Shown here piece after piece: positions 40,933-50,327 of a stretch of 55,293 bases of DNA (the stretch's first letter is position 1; the number at the start of each line of letters is the position of its first letter). The notes under the pieces were generated by a model. That model had not been told where the DNA came from, ran no database searches, and was given only the letters and a program-made list of their open reading frames with translations. This DNA is from an uncultured Propionibacterium sp. (GTDB lineage Bacteria > Actinomycetota > Actinomycetes > Propionibacteriales > Propionibacteriaceae): the NCBI GenBank assembly GCA_937867175.1, contig CALMKG010000553.1, positions 1 to 55,293 on the forward strand. Reading direction: 5' to 3'. The position numbers and the translations under genes are program-made.

Positions 40933-41613
40933 GTGGGTATGAGCAAGACGGCCCCCCGGGACGACAGGACACTCGACCAGGCGTCGGGTCCCGCCGCGAG
41001 TCAGCTTGTGCCCCCGCCGAAGCTCCGACGGCGGCCGGCGCTCCTCGCTGCCGCACTCGTGGCGATCTGCGTCGGCGCCTTGCTCGCGGCGTGGGCCTGG
41101 ACGGCAACGACGAAGACGCAGGAGATCCTCGTCGCCCGGCACACGATCGAGCGGGGGGCAGTGATCGAGGCGGATGACCTCGCCCGGGTGCGAGTGAGCG
41201 CCGACCCGGCACTCACGCCGGTCTCGGCCAGCCAGTTCGACCAGATCGTCGGGCAGCGAGCGGCGTACGACGTGGCGGCGGGCGGGATGCTCACCCCCGA
41301 CTCATTCACCTCCGGTGTGGTTCCCGACGGGAGCAACTCCATTGTCGGCGTCGCACTCACCCCGGCCCGAGCGCCCGGGTTGAGTCTCACCACGGGCGAC
41401 CGAGTGAGGGCTGTGGTGACTCCGGCGCAGGGCGAGGAGTTGCCCGCGGGTGGGCCGCAGTTCAGCGAGGCGACAGTCGCAGGAGTCCACGTCTCTGAGG
41501 AGACGGGCGAGTTGATCGTCGACCTGCTGGTTCCTCACGCCGACGCCGCAGTCCTTGCCGCCCGTGCCGCCACCGGGAACGTCTCGCTCGTCCTGGACTC
41601 TCGGGAGCGCTGA
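40933..41613 (+). CDS. SAF-domain (CpaB/RcpC-like) pilus assembly protein
   Basis: 226 aa from GTG 40933, with GGAG 5 bases before it. One membrane helix (about residues 36-58) follows a Pro-rich cytoplasmic start. The SAF domain (ILVARHTIERGAVIEADDLA, about 66-130) is the module used by CpaB/RcpC in Tad pilus biogenesis. The C-terminal part is beta-rich. It overlaps the TadZ-like gene by one base (TGATG). Confidence 0.8.
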   Translation: MGMSKTAPRDDRTLDQASGPAASQLVPPPKLRRRPALLAAALVAICVGALLAAWAWTATTKTQEILVARHTIERGAVIEADDLARVRVSADPALTPVSASQFDQIVGQRAAYDVAAGGMLTPDSFTSGVVPDGSNSIVGVALTPARAPGLSLTTGDRVRAVVTPAQGEELPAGGPQFSEATVAGVHVSEETGELIVDLLVPHADAAVLAARAATGNVSLVLDSRER

Positions 41614-42380
41614 TGGCTGTCATCGCACTCACCTCCGCGTCCGGCTCACCCGGGGTCACCACGACCGCATTCGGCATGGCGCTCCTCTGGCCTCGGCCGG
41701 TCCTGCTCCTCGAGGCCGACCCCACCGGCGGGTCTGGTTTGCTCGCCGGCTACTTCCGAGGGACGCGAGAGTACGTCGGCGGGCTGATCGAGCTGGCGCT
41801 CACGTCGAGCAGCATCCACGACGGACTCGCCGAGGTGTCCGAACGCATCGACGGCACCACCGTTTCGTTCGTCGCCGGAACCCGGTCGCACACCCAGGCA
41901 GCCGCCTTGCGCGATCTCTGGCAGCCGCTCTCGGAGGAACTGGCCGACCTTGAGTCAACCGGCCAGGACGTGATCGTCGATGCCGGCCGGCTCGGACTCG
42001 TCGGCGCCCCGGAGCCGCTGCTCGCGAACGCCGACCTGACGCTCATCGTCACCCGCACCACCCTTCCCGCCATTTCGGCGGCGCGCTCCTGGGCCGACTC
42101 CGTCCAGCGCGGGGCGTTCGATTGGCAGCAGCCGGGAGTGCTCGTTGTCGGCGAGGGACAGCCGTACAGCTCCCGTGAAGTCGCCCGTGCGCTGAACTTG
42201 CCCGTGGTCGCCACCGTCCCCGACGACCCCGAGTCGGCGGCGGTGTTCTCGCGCGGTGCGCAGCCACCCAAGCGGTTCCAGGCAGGCGCACTCGCCCGTG
42301 GTCTCCATGCCGCCATCGCCTCGATCCACTCGACTGTCTCGCACCGTCGGGGCGAGCTGCTGGAAGGAGTTCGCCCGTGA
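41613..42380 (+). CDS. TadZ/CpaE-like ParA-family ATPase
   Basis: 255 aa. The N-terminus MAVIALTSASGSPGVTTTAF contains a deviant Walker A without the usual GKG lysine (GSPGVTTT), like TadZ proteins that bind ATP weakly and mark the pole. EADPTGGSG and IVDAGRLG follow as further nucleotide-site elements. It positions the pilus machine in the cell by family analogy. The end overlaps tadA. Confidence 0.75.
   Translation: MAVIALTSASGSPGVTTTAFGMALLWPRPVLLLEADPTGGSGLLAGYFRGTREYVGGLIELALTSSSIHDGLAEVSERIDGTTVSFVAGTRSHTQAAALRDLWQPLSEELADLESTGQDVIVDAGRLGLVGAPEPLLANADLTLIVTRTTLPAISAARSWADSVQRGAFDWQQPGVLVVGEGQPYSSREVARALNLPVVATVPDDPESAAVFSRGAQPPKRFQAGALARGLHAAIASIHSTVSHRRGELLEGVRP
42291..42301 (+). repeat. 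Backbone motif, single copy
   Basis: Exact CTCGCCCGTGG near the end of the TadZ-like gene; a one-base variant lies at 42370. Confidence 0.6.
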
Positions 42381-43852
42381 CCAGCGAGAGCATGGACGAC
42401 AAGCCCAGAGACCTGACTGCGCTGCCCCTGTTCGCCCAACCGGTCCCCGCGAGCGGACCACGGGCGAGTTCCATGCCACGTCCGGTCACATCTCTCCATC
42501 CGGCATCCGACTTGCCCGTGAACGACGTCGACTGGTCGCTCGTGGCAGCGCTGCGAGCACAGGCGTCCGAGCAACTCAGTCAGGCGGTCGCCGCGGATCG
42601 GGCGCGCCTCGACAAGGCAGCTCAAGAAGAGCTCGGCCGTTCGATCGTGCTCGACCTGATCGATGCGACGGTGTCGGATCGGGTGAACGCCGGTGACAGG
42701 GCGTGGTCGCTGGCCGAACAGAACGCACTCGCTCGGGCCGTCTTCGACTCACTTTTCCGGCTCGGCCGACTTCAGCCGCTCGTCGACAACGACGAGGTCG
42801 AGAACATCATCATCGCGGGCCACGACAACGTGCTGCTCGAACTGATCGACGGTTCCTTGGTGGAGGGGCCATCCGTGGCGGACTCCGACCAAGAACTGAT
42901 CGACTTCCTCGTCTTCCTAGCGTCCCGCTCGGAGGTCAACGCCCGCGGATTCTCCGAGGCGCAGCCCCGACTCCACCTCCGCCTCGACGGCGGCGCCCGA
43001 CTCGCGGCAGCGGCGTGGGTGACGCCCCGTCCATCGGTCGTAGTCCGACGGCACCGGCTGATGCAGGTCACTCTGGACGACCTGGTCGAGCGAGACATGC
43101 TCAGCCCAGTCGCGGCATCGTTCTTGCGGGCAGCGGTGAGAGCGCGCAAGAGCATTGTCATCGCCGGCAGCCAGGGCGCAGGCAAGACCACCCTCGTGAG
43201 GGCGCTGTGTGCGGAGATCGACCCGCTGGAGGCGATCGGCACCTTCGAGACGGAGTACGAGCTGCACCTCCATGAGCTGAAGCGCCACAAGATCGTGCAC
43301 CCATGGGAGGCACGCCCAGGGTCTGGTGAACGTGGTCCGGACGGTCGGATGGCCGGGGAGTTCACGCTTGACGACGCGCTCGTCGACTCGTTCCGCTTCA
43401 ACCTCTCCCGCCAGATCGTCGGCGAGGTCCGAGGCAAGGAGATCTGGGCGATGATCAAGGCGATGGAGTCCGGGACCGGGTCCATCTCCACGACCCACGC
43501 CTCGGACGCCGTCGCGGCGGTCCGGAAGCTGGTGACCTGTGCGATGGAAGCGGGGCCACACGTCACTCACGAGCTGGCGACGTCGAAGCTGGCAGCCACC
43601 ATCGACCTGATTGTCCAGCTCGACCTGCGAACCACGATGGCGAACGGCGTCTCCCACCGGCAACGCCGGATCGCCGAGATCATCGCCCTCGAACCTGGTG
43701 AGCGCGAGACCGGTTACGCCACCACCCACGTCTTCGCTCCCGACAGCGACGGCAGCGCCGTACCCTCCGTCCTTCCGCACGAGTACCGGGCACTCGCGTC
43801 GTACGGCTTCGATCTGGCGGGCTACCTGATGCTGCAGGCGACCCGGCCATGA
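42377..43852 (+). CDS. tadA: Tad/CpaF secretion ATPase
   Basis: 491 aa from GTG 42377, with GGAAGGA upstream. Walker A is GSQGAGKTTLVRAL (about 263-276). TEYELHLHEL and SRQIVGEVRGKEIWAMIKAM (Walker B/His-box area) with GSISTTHASD match the VirB11/CpaF/TadA family. It powers pilus polymerisation. Complete. It overlaps tadB by four bases (ATGA). Confidence 0.92.
   Translation: MTSESMDDKPRDLTALPLFAQPVPASGPRASSMPRPVTSLHPASDLPVNDVDWSLVAALRAQASEQLSQAVAADRARLDKAAQEELGRSIVLDLIDATVSDRVNAGDRAWSLAEQNALARAVFDSLFRLGRLQPLVDNDEVENIIIAGHDNVLLELIDGSLVEGPSVADSDQELIDFLVFLASRSEVNARGFSEAQPRLHLRLDGGARLAAAAWVTPRPSVVVRRHRLMQVTLDDLVERDMLSPVAASFLRAAVRARKSIVIAGSQGAGKTTLVRALCAEIDPLEAIGTFETEYELHLHELKRHKIVHPWEARPGSGERGPDGRMAGEFTLDDALVDSFRFNLSRQIVGEVRGKEIWAMIKAMESGTGSISTTHASDAVAAVRKLVTCAMEAGPHVTHELATSKLAATIDLIVQLDLRTTMANGVSHRQRRIAEIIALEPGERETGYATTHVFAPDSDGSAVPSVLPHEYRALASYGFDLAGYLMLQATRP
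42458..42468 (-). repeat. Backbone motif, single copy
   Basis: Exact CCACGGGCGAG in the 5' part of tadA. Confidence 0.6.
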
Positions 43853-44703
43853 TCGCGCTCGTCCCCGCTCTGGCCGGCGCACTGATCGTCGCGGGCGTCA
43901 TCGGCGTGATCGCCGGTCTGCGCCCGGCGCCGGTTCCGGAGAGACGCCCCCGCTCGCGACGGGTGCGGCGTCTTCAGAGTCTCGACCGCACGACCCGACG
44001 CCTCCTACTCGGCGGCCTTGGGGCAGGGGTGTTGGCGTGGCTCGTCACCGGCTGGGCGCTCGCCGTCATTGCTGTCCCTGTCGCGGCCGTCGGACTCCCG
44101 ATCCTCCTGTCGGCGGGCTCGGCCGCCTCCCGCATCCAGCGGCTCGAAGCGATGGAGGAATGGACCCGGTCCCTGTCGGGGGTGCTCACGGTGGGAGTCG
44201 GCCTGGAGCAGGCCCTAGTTGCCACCCTGCGATCCACCCCTGCTCCCATCACACCGGAGGTCACGCGCCTTGTCGCACGTCTTCGTGCCCGCTGGGTCAC
44301 GGAGGACGCGCTGCGTGCGTTTGCCGACGAGCTGGACGACTCCACCGGTGACCTCATCGCCGCGAACCTCATCCTCGGTGCTCGGCGCCGCGGCGCGGGC
44401 CTGTCCAACGTCCTCGAAGGGTTGGCCGAGTCGGTGGCGGCAGACGTCCGCGCTCGGCGTCAGGTGGAAGCGGACCGGGCCAAGCCCCGTGCGACCGCTC
44501 GGTGGGTCACGCTCATCAGCGCGGGAGTGCTCGTGATCCTGGCGGTCTCGGGCACCTACGTCGAGCCCTACAAGAGCCCCCTCGGCCAGGTGATCCTGAT
44601 CGCCCTTCTCGCGGCCTACGTCGCCACACTCGTCTGGATGAAGCGCATGGCGCAGGGCCGCAACCTGCCCCGATTCCTCGACGCCCAAGGCGGCACGGCA
44701 TGA
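43849..44703 (+). CDS. tadB: Tad inner-membrane platform protein TadB
   Basis: 284 aa. Membrane segments at the N-terminus and around residues 45-85 and 215-260 enclose the cytoplasmic type II secretion F domain (RLEAMEEWTRSLSGVLTVGV and VLEGLAESVAADVRARRQVE). It overlaps both neighbours, as in typical tad operons. Confidence 0.85.
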   Translation: MIALVPALAGALIVAGVIGVIAGLRPAPVPERRPRSRRVRRLQSLDRTTRRLLLGGLGAGVLAWLVTGWALAVIAVPVAAVGLPILLSAGSAASRIQRLEAMEEWTRSLSGVLTVGVGLEQALVATLRSTPAPITPEVTRLVARLRARWVTEDALRAFADELDDSTGDLIAANLILGARRRGAGLSNVLEGLAESVAADVRARRQVEADRAKPRATARWVTLISAGVLVILAVSGTYVEPYKSPLGQVILIALLAAYVATLVWMKRMAQGRNLPRFLDAQGGTA

Positions 44704-45605
44704 CCACCGGACTCCAACTCGCCCTCGCGTCAGGCGCGCTCGTCGCGCTCGGAGTCGTGCTCCTAGTTATGCGCCTGATGCCTGCGGAACCGGATCTCGC
44801 CGAGGCACTCAGCCGGCTGACACCCACTCGTGGGCGAGCACGCTCGCTCGAATCGCCTTCTGCCGCGACTGGCAAGGAGAGGATCGGCGTCTGGGCGATG
44901 AAGGCACTCCCACCTGCGTTGTGGGTGCGCACCCCGACCCGGGAACTCGCGATCCTCAGAATCCCGCTCGCCCGGTTCTACGGCGACAAGTTGACCTTCG
45001 CCGGGCTCGGCCTGGTCATCCCGCCACTCCTTGCGTGGTTCTTTGACCTCATCGGCCTGGGCTTCCCCGTCGCGATCCCGGCATTGGCGTCGCTCGGCCT
45101 GGCGGCCGTCATGTTCTTCATGCCCAACTACAACGCGGTCGACGACGCACGGAAGGCCCGGCTCGAGTTCTCCCGGGCTCTCGGGGCATACATCGACCTC
45201 GTCGCCTTGGAGCGCAACAACGGCTCCGGCGTGCGCCAGGCGATGGAGTTGGCGGCGGAGGTGGGCGACTCGTGGGTCTTCACGCGGCTATCCGAGGAGC
45301 TGACCCGATCCCGTTGGTCAGGGCTCCCGCCGTGGGACGCGCTGCACACCTTGGCCGAGGAGCTCGGGCTCCCCGAGCTCGACGACTTCGCCGACATCAT
45401 GCGGCTCTCCGGGGAGGAGGGAGCTTCGGTCTACGCCACACTCCGCGCCCGCTCAGCCGCGATGCGCACGGCGATGCTCAACGACGAGATCGCCGAAGCC
45501 AATGCCGTTGGCGAGCGAATGACGATCCCTGGCTCCCTGCTCGGCGTGATCTTCATGGCTCTGCTAGTCGCTCCGTCGCTGCTGCGGATGTTCAGCAACA
45601 CCTGA
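44700..45605 (+). CDS. tadC: Tad inner-membrane platform protein TadC
   Basis: 301 aa from ATG 44700. Membrane helices about 5-23, 100-140 and at the C-terminus; the F domain includes YIDLVALERNNGSGVRQAME and AMRTAMLNDEIAEANAVGER. It pairs with TadB. The Flp-like pilin gene follows after 45 bases. Confidence 0.85.
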   Translation: MTTGLQLALASGALVALGVVLLVMRLMPAEPDLAEALSRLTPTRGRARSLESPSAATGKERIGVWAMKALPPALWVRTPTRELAILRIPLARFYGDKLTFAGLGLVIPPLLAWFFDLIGLGFPVAIPALASLGLAAVMFFMPNYNAVDDARKARLEFSRALGAYIDLVALERNNGSGVRQAMELAAEVGDSWVFTRLSEELTRSRWSGLPPWDALHTLAEELGLPELDDFADIMRLSGEEGASVYATLRARSAAMRTAMLNDEIAEANAVGERMTIPGSLLGVIFMALLVAPSLLRMFSNT

Positions 45606-45650
45606 TCCCTGACCTCTGGAGGAAGACCACGAACAGGAAGGAACCCACCT

Positions 45651-45839
45651 ATGGAACGACTCATCCGAGCGCTGCTCGCGCTCACGTACGGACTGGAATC
45701 GCGACTGCTGCGCCGTGAGGAGCGCGGCTCGGTGACCACCGAGCACGTCCTCTGGGCGGTCGCAGTGATCGCGATCGTCGGGATCGTCGTCGCCGCGGTG
45801 AAGGCGTATGTCACTAGTCAGGCCGGGAACATCAAGTAG
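45651..45839 (+). CDS. Flp-like pilin
   Basis: 62 aa. The sequence RREERGSVTTEHVLWAVAVI with the hydrophobic IAIVGIVVAAVKAY has the pilin layout: a positively charged leader, a Gly/Glu pair near the cleavage point (E at +5 in TTEH), and one hydrophobic helix. AAGGAA precedes the ATG. This should be the major pilus subunit of the operon. Confidence 0.75.
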   Translation: MERLIRALLALTYGLESRLLRREERGSVTTEHVLWAVAVIAIVGIVVAAVKAYVTSQAGNIK

Positions 45840-46218
45840 CCGTCGGCAGGACGAACGTGGCTCGGCGACCGTCGAGCTGATGATCCTCCTGCCGGCACTC
45901 TTCGCCGTGATGTTCCTGGGCATGCAGGCGGCGCTATTCCATCACGCGCGGTCGGTGGCAATCGCTGCCGCGCAGGAAGGCGCCCGTGCTGCCGGAGGCG
46001 AGAACGGCAAGGAGTCCGACGGCGTGCAGGCGGCCGCTGCGTTCATCGAGGACGCCGGCGGCGACGACGTGCTGTCCGGAGCCACCACCACGGCCAACCG
46101 CACGACGACGACGGTGACCGTCGTCGTCCAAGGGCACTCGCTGAGCGTGATCCCGGGCTGGTCGCCCGTGGTTCGGCAAGTAGCGTCCGTGCCCGTGGAG
46201 AGGCTGACGACACCATGA
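45808..46218 (+). CDS. TadE-like pseudopilin 1
   Basis: 136 aa. The region RRQDERGSATVELMILLPAL with FAVMFLGMQAALF is the TadE-like start: a basic leader, ERGS-x-x-VE, then a hydrophobic helix. It overlaps the pilin gene by 32 bases. The C-terminus is exported. Confidence 0.8.
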   Translation: MSLVRPGTSSSRRQDERGSATVELMILLPALFAVMFLGMQAALFHHARSVAIAAAQEGARAAGGENGKESDGVQAAAAFIEDAGGDDVLSGATTTANRTTTTVTVVVQGHSLSVIPGWSPVVRQVASVPVERLTTP

Positions 46219-46649
46219 CTCGCTCGAGTTCGCGCGACGAACGCGGATCGGCCTCCGTTGAGGCCGCCGTCGGCGTGCCCGCGTTCGTGCTGTTCGTCGG
46301 GCTGATCATCTTCGGCGGCCGGACAGCGACGACCTACCAGTCCGTGGAGACCGCCGCGGCCTACGCCGCCCGTGCAGCCTCAATCGAGCGCACAGCAGGC
46401 TCGGCGAAGGCGAATGCCATCTCTGCGGCGACCACAAGCCTGTCGAACCAGGGTGTCCACTGCCTCGACGTGGACGTCACGGTCGATGCAAGCCAGTTCA
46501 GCCGCACCGTGGGCGAGACGGCGACCGTCTCCGTGACGGTTCACTGCCGCCTGGACCTTTCAGACCTGTCGGTCCCGGGAGTGCCCGGAAGCCGCCTGAT
46601 CGAAGCGACGATGACCAGCCCGATCGACACCTGGAGGGAGCGCGGATGA
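46215..46649 (+). CDS. TadE-like pseudopilin 2
   Basis: 144 aa. It begins RDERGSASVEAAVGVPAFVL and has one hydrophobic helix; the rest is a small extracellular domain. Overlaps neighbours by four bases on each side. Confidence 0.8.
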   Translation: MTRSSSRDERGSASVEAAVGVPAFVLFVGLIIFGGRTATTYQSVETAAAYAARAASIERTAGSAKANAISAATTSLSNQGVHCLDVDVTVDASQFSRTVGETATVSVTVHCRLDLSDLSVPGVPGSRLIEATMTSPIDTWRERG

Positions 46650-47071
46650 TGCGGCGAGCTCGCGACGAACGCGGCTCAATCTCGATCTGGATGGTGACCG
46701 CCAGCTTCGTGATGATGGTCCTCGTCGGCCTCGCCGTCGACCTCGGCGGCCAGGTCCACGCCAAGCAGCGCGCCCACAATATCGCCGCCGAAGCCGCCCG
46801 CACCGGAGGTGAGCAGGTGGAGGCCGCTCCCGCTATCGAGGGCCGCTACGTCAACGTTGACACCGCCGCCGCACGAACGGCGGCCCAGCAGTACCTCGCC
46901 GCCGCGGGCGTCGGCGGGGCGGTGACGGTAACCGGCGGCGACACCATCCACGTCGAGGTGACCGACACCTACAGGCCCAAGTTCTTGGGCTTCATCGGCA
47001 TCGGCAACCTCACCGTCACATCCGAAGCCTCCGCCCGCATCGTCCGCAGTCTGGGAGGGACCGAACAGTGA
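46646..47071 (+). CDS. TadG-like pseudopilin
   Basis: 141 aa. DERGSISIWMVTASFVMMVL with GLAVDLGGQVHAKQRAHNIA matches the Flp pilus-assembly TadG N-terminus (a helix then A-x-x-A-A). Shorter than full TadG, lacking a von Willebrand domain. Confidence 0.8.
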   Translation: MMRRARDERGSISIWMVTASFVMMVLVGLAVDLGGQVHAKQRAHNIAAEAARTGGEQVEAAPAIEGRYVNVDTAAARTAAQQYLAAAGVGGAVTVTGGDTIHVEVTDTYRPKFLGFIGIGNLTVTSEASARIVRSLGGTEQ

Positions 47072-50000
47072 CCGCACGTACTCGTCTCGCTGGGCTGGGC
47101 GCGACCCTGCTCATCCTCCTGCTCGTCACCGGCACGCCTCTGCTGCTTGTCGCGATCGGCGCAACCCCGTGGCACGAGAACCTCGGCAATCTCGGAACAC
47201 TCCTCACCAGCCCGGACGACGGCACCCTGGCGCTGTTCGTCATCGGGGCCGTGGCGTGGATCGCCTGGGCGATCATGGTGGTCTCGTTCGGCGTGGAGAT
47301 CCTTGCCGCGGTCCGCGGCGTGCCCGCTCCGCGACTCCCGGGCCTCGCGCTCCCGCAGGGCCTCGCCAGCCAGCTGGTCACGGTTGCGGCTCTCCTCTTC
47401 GCCGTGGCGCCGAGCGTAGTGCCCGTGTTCGCCCCACAGCCGGCCCAAGCCGCGCCGGCGGCCGAAGCGCCACGGCTCATCAGCCTGCCGGAGACCTTGC
47501 CGCTGCTGCCCGTCGAGGCGGCCCCGCCCACGGTGACGACGTCGGATTCCGAGACACCCACGGTCGAGTACACGGTGCGTCGAGGCGACAGCCTGTGGAA
47601 GATCGCCGAGGAAAACCTCGGCGACGGGATGCGGTATCGAGAGATCGTCGTCCTCAACCACGACGTACTCCCCGCGAATCCTGACTTCATTGACCCCGGG
47701 TTGGTTCTTCGGCTGCCGAGCGATGGGGAGTCGGCGATCGAGAAGACCGAGGAACCACGGCCCAAGGAGACGTACGTCGTCGAGCCCGGCGACACCTTGT
47801 GGGACATCGCGGAGGACAATCTTGGCGAGGGCGAGCGCTACCCCGAGGTCTTCGAGGCTTCACGAGACACCGTGCAGCCGGACGAACAGCACCTCACCGA
47901 CCCTGACCTGATCCGGCCGGGCTGGGAGCTCACAATCCCCGGGACAGACGACGACTCGCCCGTGGTCGAGCCACCAGTGATCGCGCACCCGCCCGTGGCG
48001 CCTAGCGGCAAGCACCTCGAACCCGATCCGGTCGAGAAGACTCCGCCGGTCGAGAGGCCGGACGCGTCGACGCCCACCGCAGAGCCGAGCGACTCACCCG
48101 TGACGGATGAGCCCGACGCGACCGACGACGAGGACGCCTCGGCCTCTTGGCTGCTTCCCGGACTGTTGGGTGCGGGGACGCTTCTGGCTGGCTCGATCCT
48201 CGTCGCCGTGCGCGCGCATAGGCGAACCCAGCAGCGCTATCGCCGACCGGGGTTCACCATCTCCCCGCCGCCGCCCGAGGTCCGCGCGGTCGAGAGGACG
48301 GCCGCCGTCGCCGGCGCTCCCGTGGCCGACGTGATCGACCAGCTCGACCGACTCCTCCGCCACCTGGCAGCGACGACGGACGAGGCGCCGCAGCTCGACC
48401 TCGTCGAGGTCGGCAAGCAGACGGTCACGCTCCATCTCGCTGAGTCGGCCGAACTGCCTGAGCCATGGGTCGGCTCTGAGGGCAAGTGGTCCGCGAACCT
48501 CGACGCAGCCGTCGGCGACGAGGACGTCCTCCCGCCTTACCCGCTGTTGGCAAGCGTCGGGCAGGGCGAGGACGGACACCTCTGGCTGCTCAACCTTGAG
48601 CAACTCGGGACAATCGCGCTCACGGGCGACCTGGACCGTGCCACGGCGCTGGCCCGCCACCTCGCCGCGGAACTGGCGCTGAGCCCGTGGGCAGTCGTCT
48701 CGCAAGTCGACGCGATGGGCCTCGCCACCGAACTGGCAGCGCTCGACGTGCTGCGGCTCCGCTGCCACCCCGGTGACGACACCGAGTTCCTCGGCCGACT
48801 ACAGCGCGACGTCACCCAGGCACTGAACAACGGCCACGGCGATCCGGAACCGTTCCGCGCCCTGCTCGTCTCCAGCCCTCGGACGGACCAGGTACGCGCG
48901 CTCGCCGGCCTCGTCCACCACCAGACTTCACGGTCGGGCCTCGCGGTCGTCGTCCTCGGCGACGCCGAGCATGGCGACGCGGTGGTCGAGCTGACCAGAG
49001 ACGGCCGACTTCGCATCCCCCACCTCAGCCTCGACTTGGCCACGGCGGGCCTGTCCGCGGGAGAGGCGTCAGCCACCGCGGCCATCGTCGACCTGACTCG
49101 CGAGGCGACGGTGGTGCCGATGCCCCGGGAGGAGGGAGCCCACGGCTGGCGCGCCTTGGCGGACCAGGCGGGCGCGCTCGTCCCCGACCTGACCGAGGCC
49201 CGACCACACGGCGAGGCGGGGGCCACCTCGCTCCTACCGGAGGCAACGCAGCGATACGAGGCCGTGGCACCCACGACCCCCGAGGACGTCGAGACACTGG
49301 CGCCGGTTGTTCCAGAGAAGTCCCGCCGCGTGGTCGAAGAGACGGACCCCAGCCTCGACGACGACCTGGCGCAGTGGCATGACCCGACGAGCGCACTGCC
49401 CAAGCTGCAGCTCCTCGGGCCGGTGACCGTGTTCGCTCAGGGAGAGCCGCCGACGGCTGTCACCGAACGACGCGCGTACTTCAACGAGCTGGTCACGTTC
49501 CTTGCGCTTCACCCCTCAGGCGTCTCGTCGCGTCAGGTCCGGGACTCCTTCGGGATGACTCAGTCACGAGCTCGGACCGACCTCGGGTACATCAGGACAT
49601 GGTTCGGCACCAACCCGCGAACCAACGAACCTCACCTCCCGCCCGCGACGACCTCGCCCGCTCACAAGGACCGAGGCGCGAGCGGGTACCAGTTGAACGA
49701 CGTCCTGGTCGACCTCGACCTGTTCCGGCGGTTGCGCGCCCGGGCGCAGGCTCGCGGGGCCGAGGGCATTGAGGATCTCGTGGCCGCGCTGCAACTGGTC
49801 ACGGGAGAGCCGTTCAGCGCGTTGCGCAACCCCGGCTGGACCTGGATGCTTGACGACGAGCGTGTCCACGAGACCGCGACGTTCGCCGTGGTCGACGTGG
49901 CCCACCTCGTCGCCACCGACGCCTTCTCGCGTGGCGATCTGGAGCGGGCGAAGTTCGCTGCAGAGACCGGTTGCATGGCCGCGCCGTACGACGAGGTCTG

Positions 50001-50184
50001 CCGCCTCGACCTGGCGAAGGTCGCGGAGGCTGAAGGGCACGACACACTCGCGGAGCAGATCCTCGACGAGCACGTCTTCAATCGGACCGACGACCACCTG
50101 CCCCCGATAGACCTCCCCGAACGCACCAAGACGGTCGTCAAGAACAACGGCTGGGGCGATCCGAAGCGGCCTCGCAAGGGCTGA
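47068..50184 (+). CDS. Membrane protein with two LysM domains and a C-terminal BTAD regulator domain
   Basis: 1038 aa. The N-terminus has two to three membrane helices (about 10-30, 52-75, 105-122). LysM1 is at about 165-212 (YTVRRGDSLWKIAEENLGDG) and LysM2 at about 234-285 (YVVEPGDTLWDIAEDNLGEG), facing the cell wall. A further helix (358-380) leads to a large cytoplasmic part. Near 776-870 a winged-HTH-like unit (LLGPVTVFAQGEP ... RAYFNELVTFLALHPSGVSS) leads into a BTAD domain (about 880-1010). This looks like a regulator that senses the wall and acts on DNA. It is the last gene of the tad operon. Confidence 0.8.
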   Translation: MTARTRLAGLGATLLILLLVTGTPLLLVAIGATPWHENLGNLGTLLTSPDDGTLALFVIGAVAWIAWAIMVVSFGVEILAAVRGVPAPRLPGLALPQGLASQLVTVAALLFAVAPSVVPVFAPQPAQAAPAAEAPRLISLPETLPLLPVEAAPPTVTTSDSETPTVEYTVRRGDSLWKIAEENLGDGMRYREIVVLNHDVLPANPDFIDPGLVLRLPSDGESAIEKTEEPRPKETYVVEPGDTLWDIAEDNLGEGERYPEVFEASRDTVQPDEQHLTDPDLIRPGWELTIPGTDDDSPVVEPPVIAHPPVAPSGKHLEPDPVEKTPPVERPDASTPTAEPSDSPVTDEPDATDDEDASASWLLPGLLGAGTLLAGSILVAVRAHRRTQQRYRRPGFTISPPPPEVRAVERTAAVAGAPVADVIDQLDRLLRHLAATTDEAPQLDLVEVGKQTVTLHLAESAELPEPWVGSEGKWSANLDAAVGDEDVLPPYPLLASVGQGEDGHLWLLNLEQLGTIALTGDLDRATALARHLAAELALSPWAVVSQVDAMGLATELAALDVLRLRCHPGDDTEFLGRLQRDVTQALNNGHGDPEPFRALLVSSPRTDQVRALAGLVHHQTSRSGLAVVVLGDAEHGDAVVELTRDGRLRIPHLSLDLATAGLSAGEASATAAIVDLTREATVVPMPREEGAHGWRALADQAGALVPDLTEARPHGEAGATSLLPEATQRYEAVAPTTPEDVETLAPVVPEKSRRVVEETDPSLDDDLAQWHDPTSALPKLQLLGPVTVFAQGEPPTAVTERRAYFNELVTFLALHPSGVSSRQVRDSFGMTQSRARTDLGYIRTWFGTNPRTNEPHLPPATTSPAHKDRGASGYQLNDVLVDLDLFRRLRARAQARGAEGIEDLVAALQLVTGEPFSALRNPGWTWMLDDERVHETATFAVVDVAHLVATDAFSRGDLERAKFAAETGCMAAPYDEVCRLDLAKVAEAEGHDTLAEQILDEHVFNRTDDHLPPIDLPERTKTVVKNNGWGDPKRPRKG
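47955..47965 (+). repeat. Backbone motif, single copy
   Basis: Exact CTCGCCCGTGG in the LysM-BTAD gene, with a near copy at 47988. Confidence 0.6.
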
Positions 50185-50256
50185 GCGGGAGTCTCGCCGA
50201 AGTCTCTCCTGAGCCACAACGGGCTCGGCTGACCTGCGGAAACGTCCCTTCGGAGA

Positions 50257-50290
50257 CTCGCCCGTGGTCCGTTTGGCTACTCGCCCGTGG
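50257..50290 (+). promoter_or_regulatory. Backbone motif pair in the PrimPol promoter region
   Basis: CTCGCCCGTGG at 50257-50267 and 50280-50290, again 12 bases apart, in the only non-coding gap of this stretch. The second copy ends 37 bases before the PrimPol ATG. The position fits an operator or a binding site for a replication or partition protein. Confidence 0.7.
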
Positions 50291-50327
50291 GCGAAATTTG
50301 GTGCCCCGCTCGGCGCAATGTCGAGGC

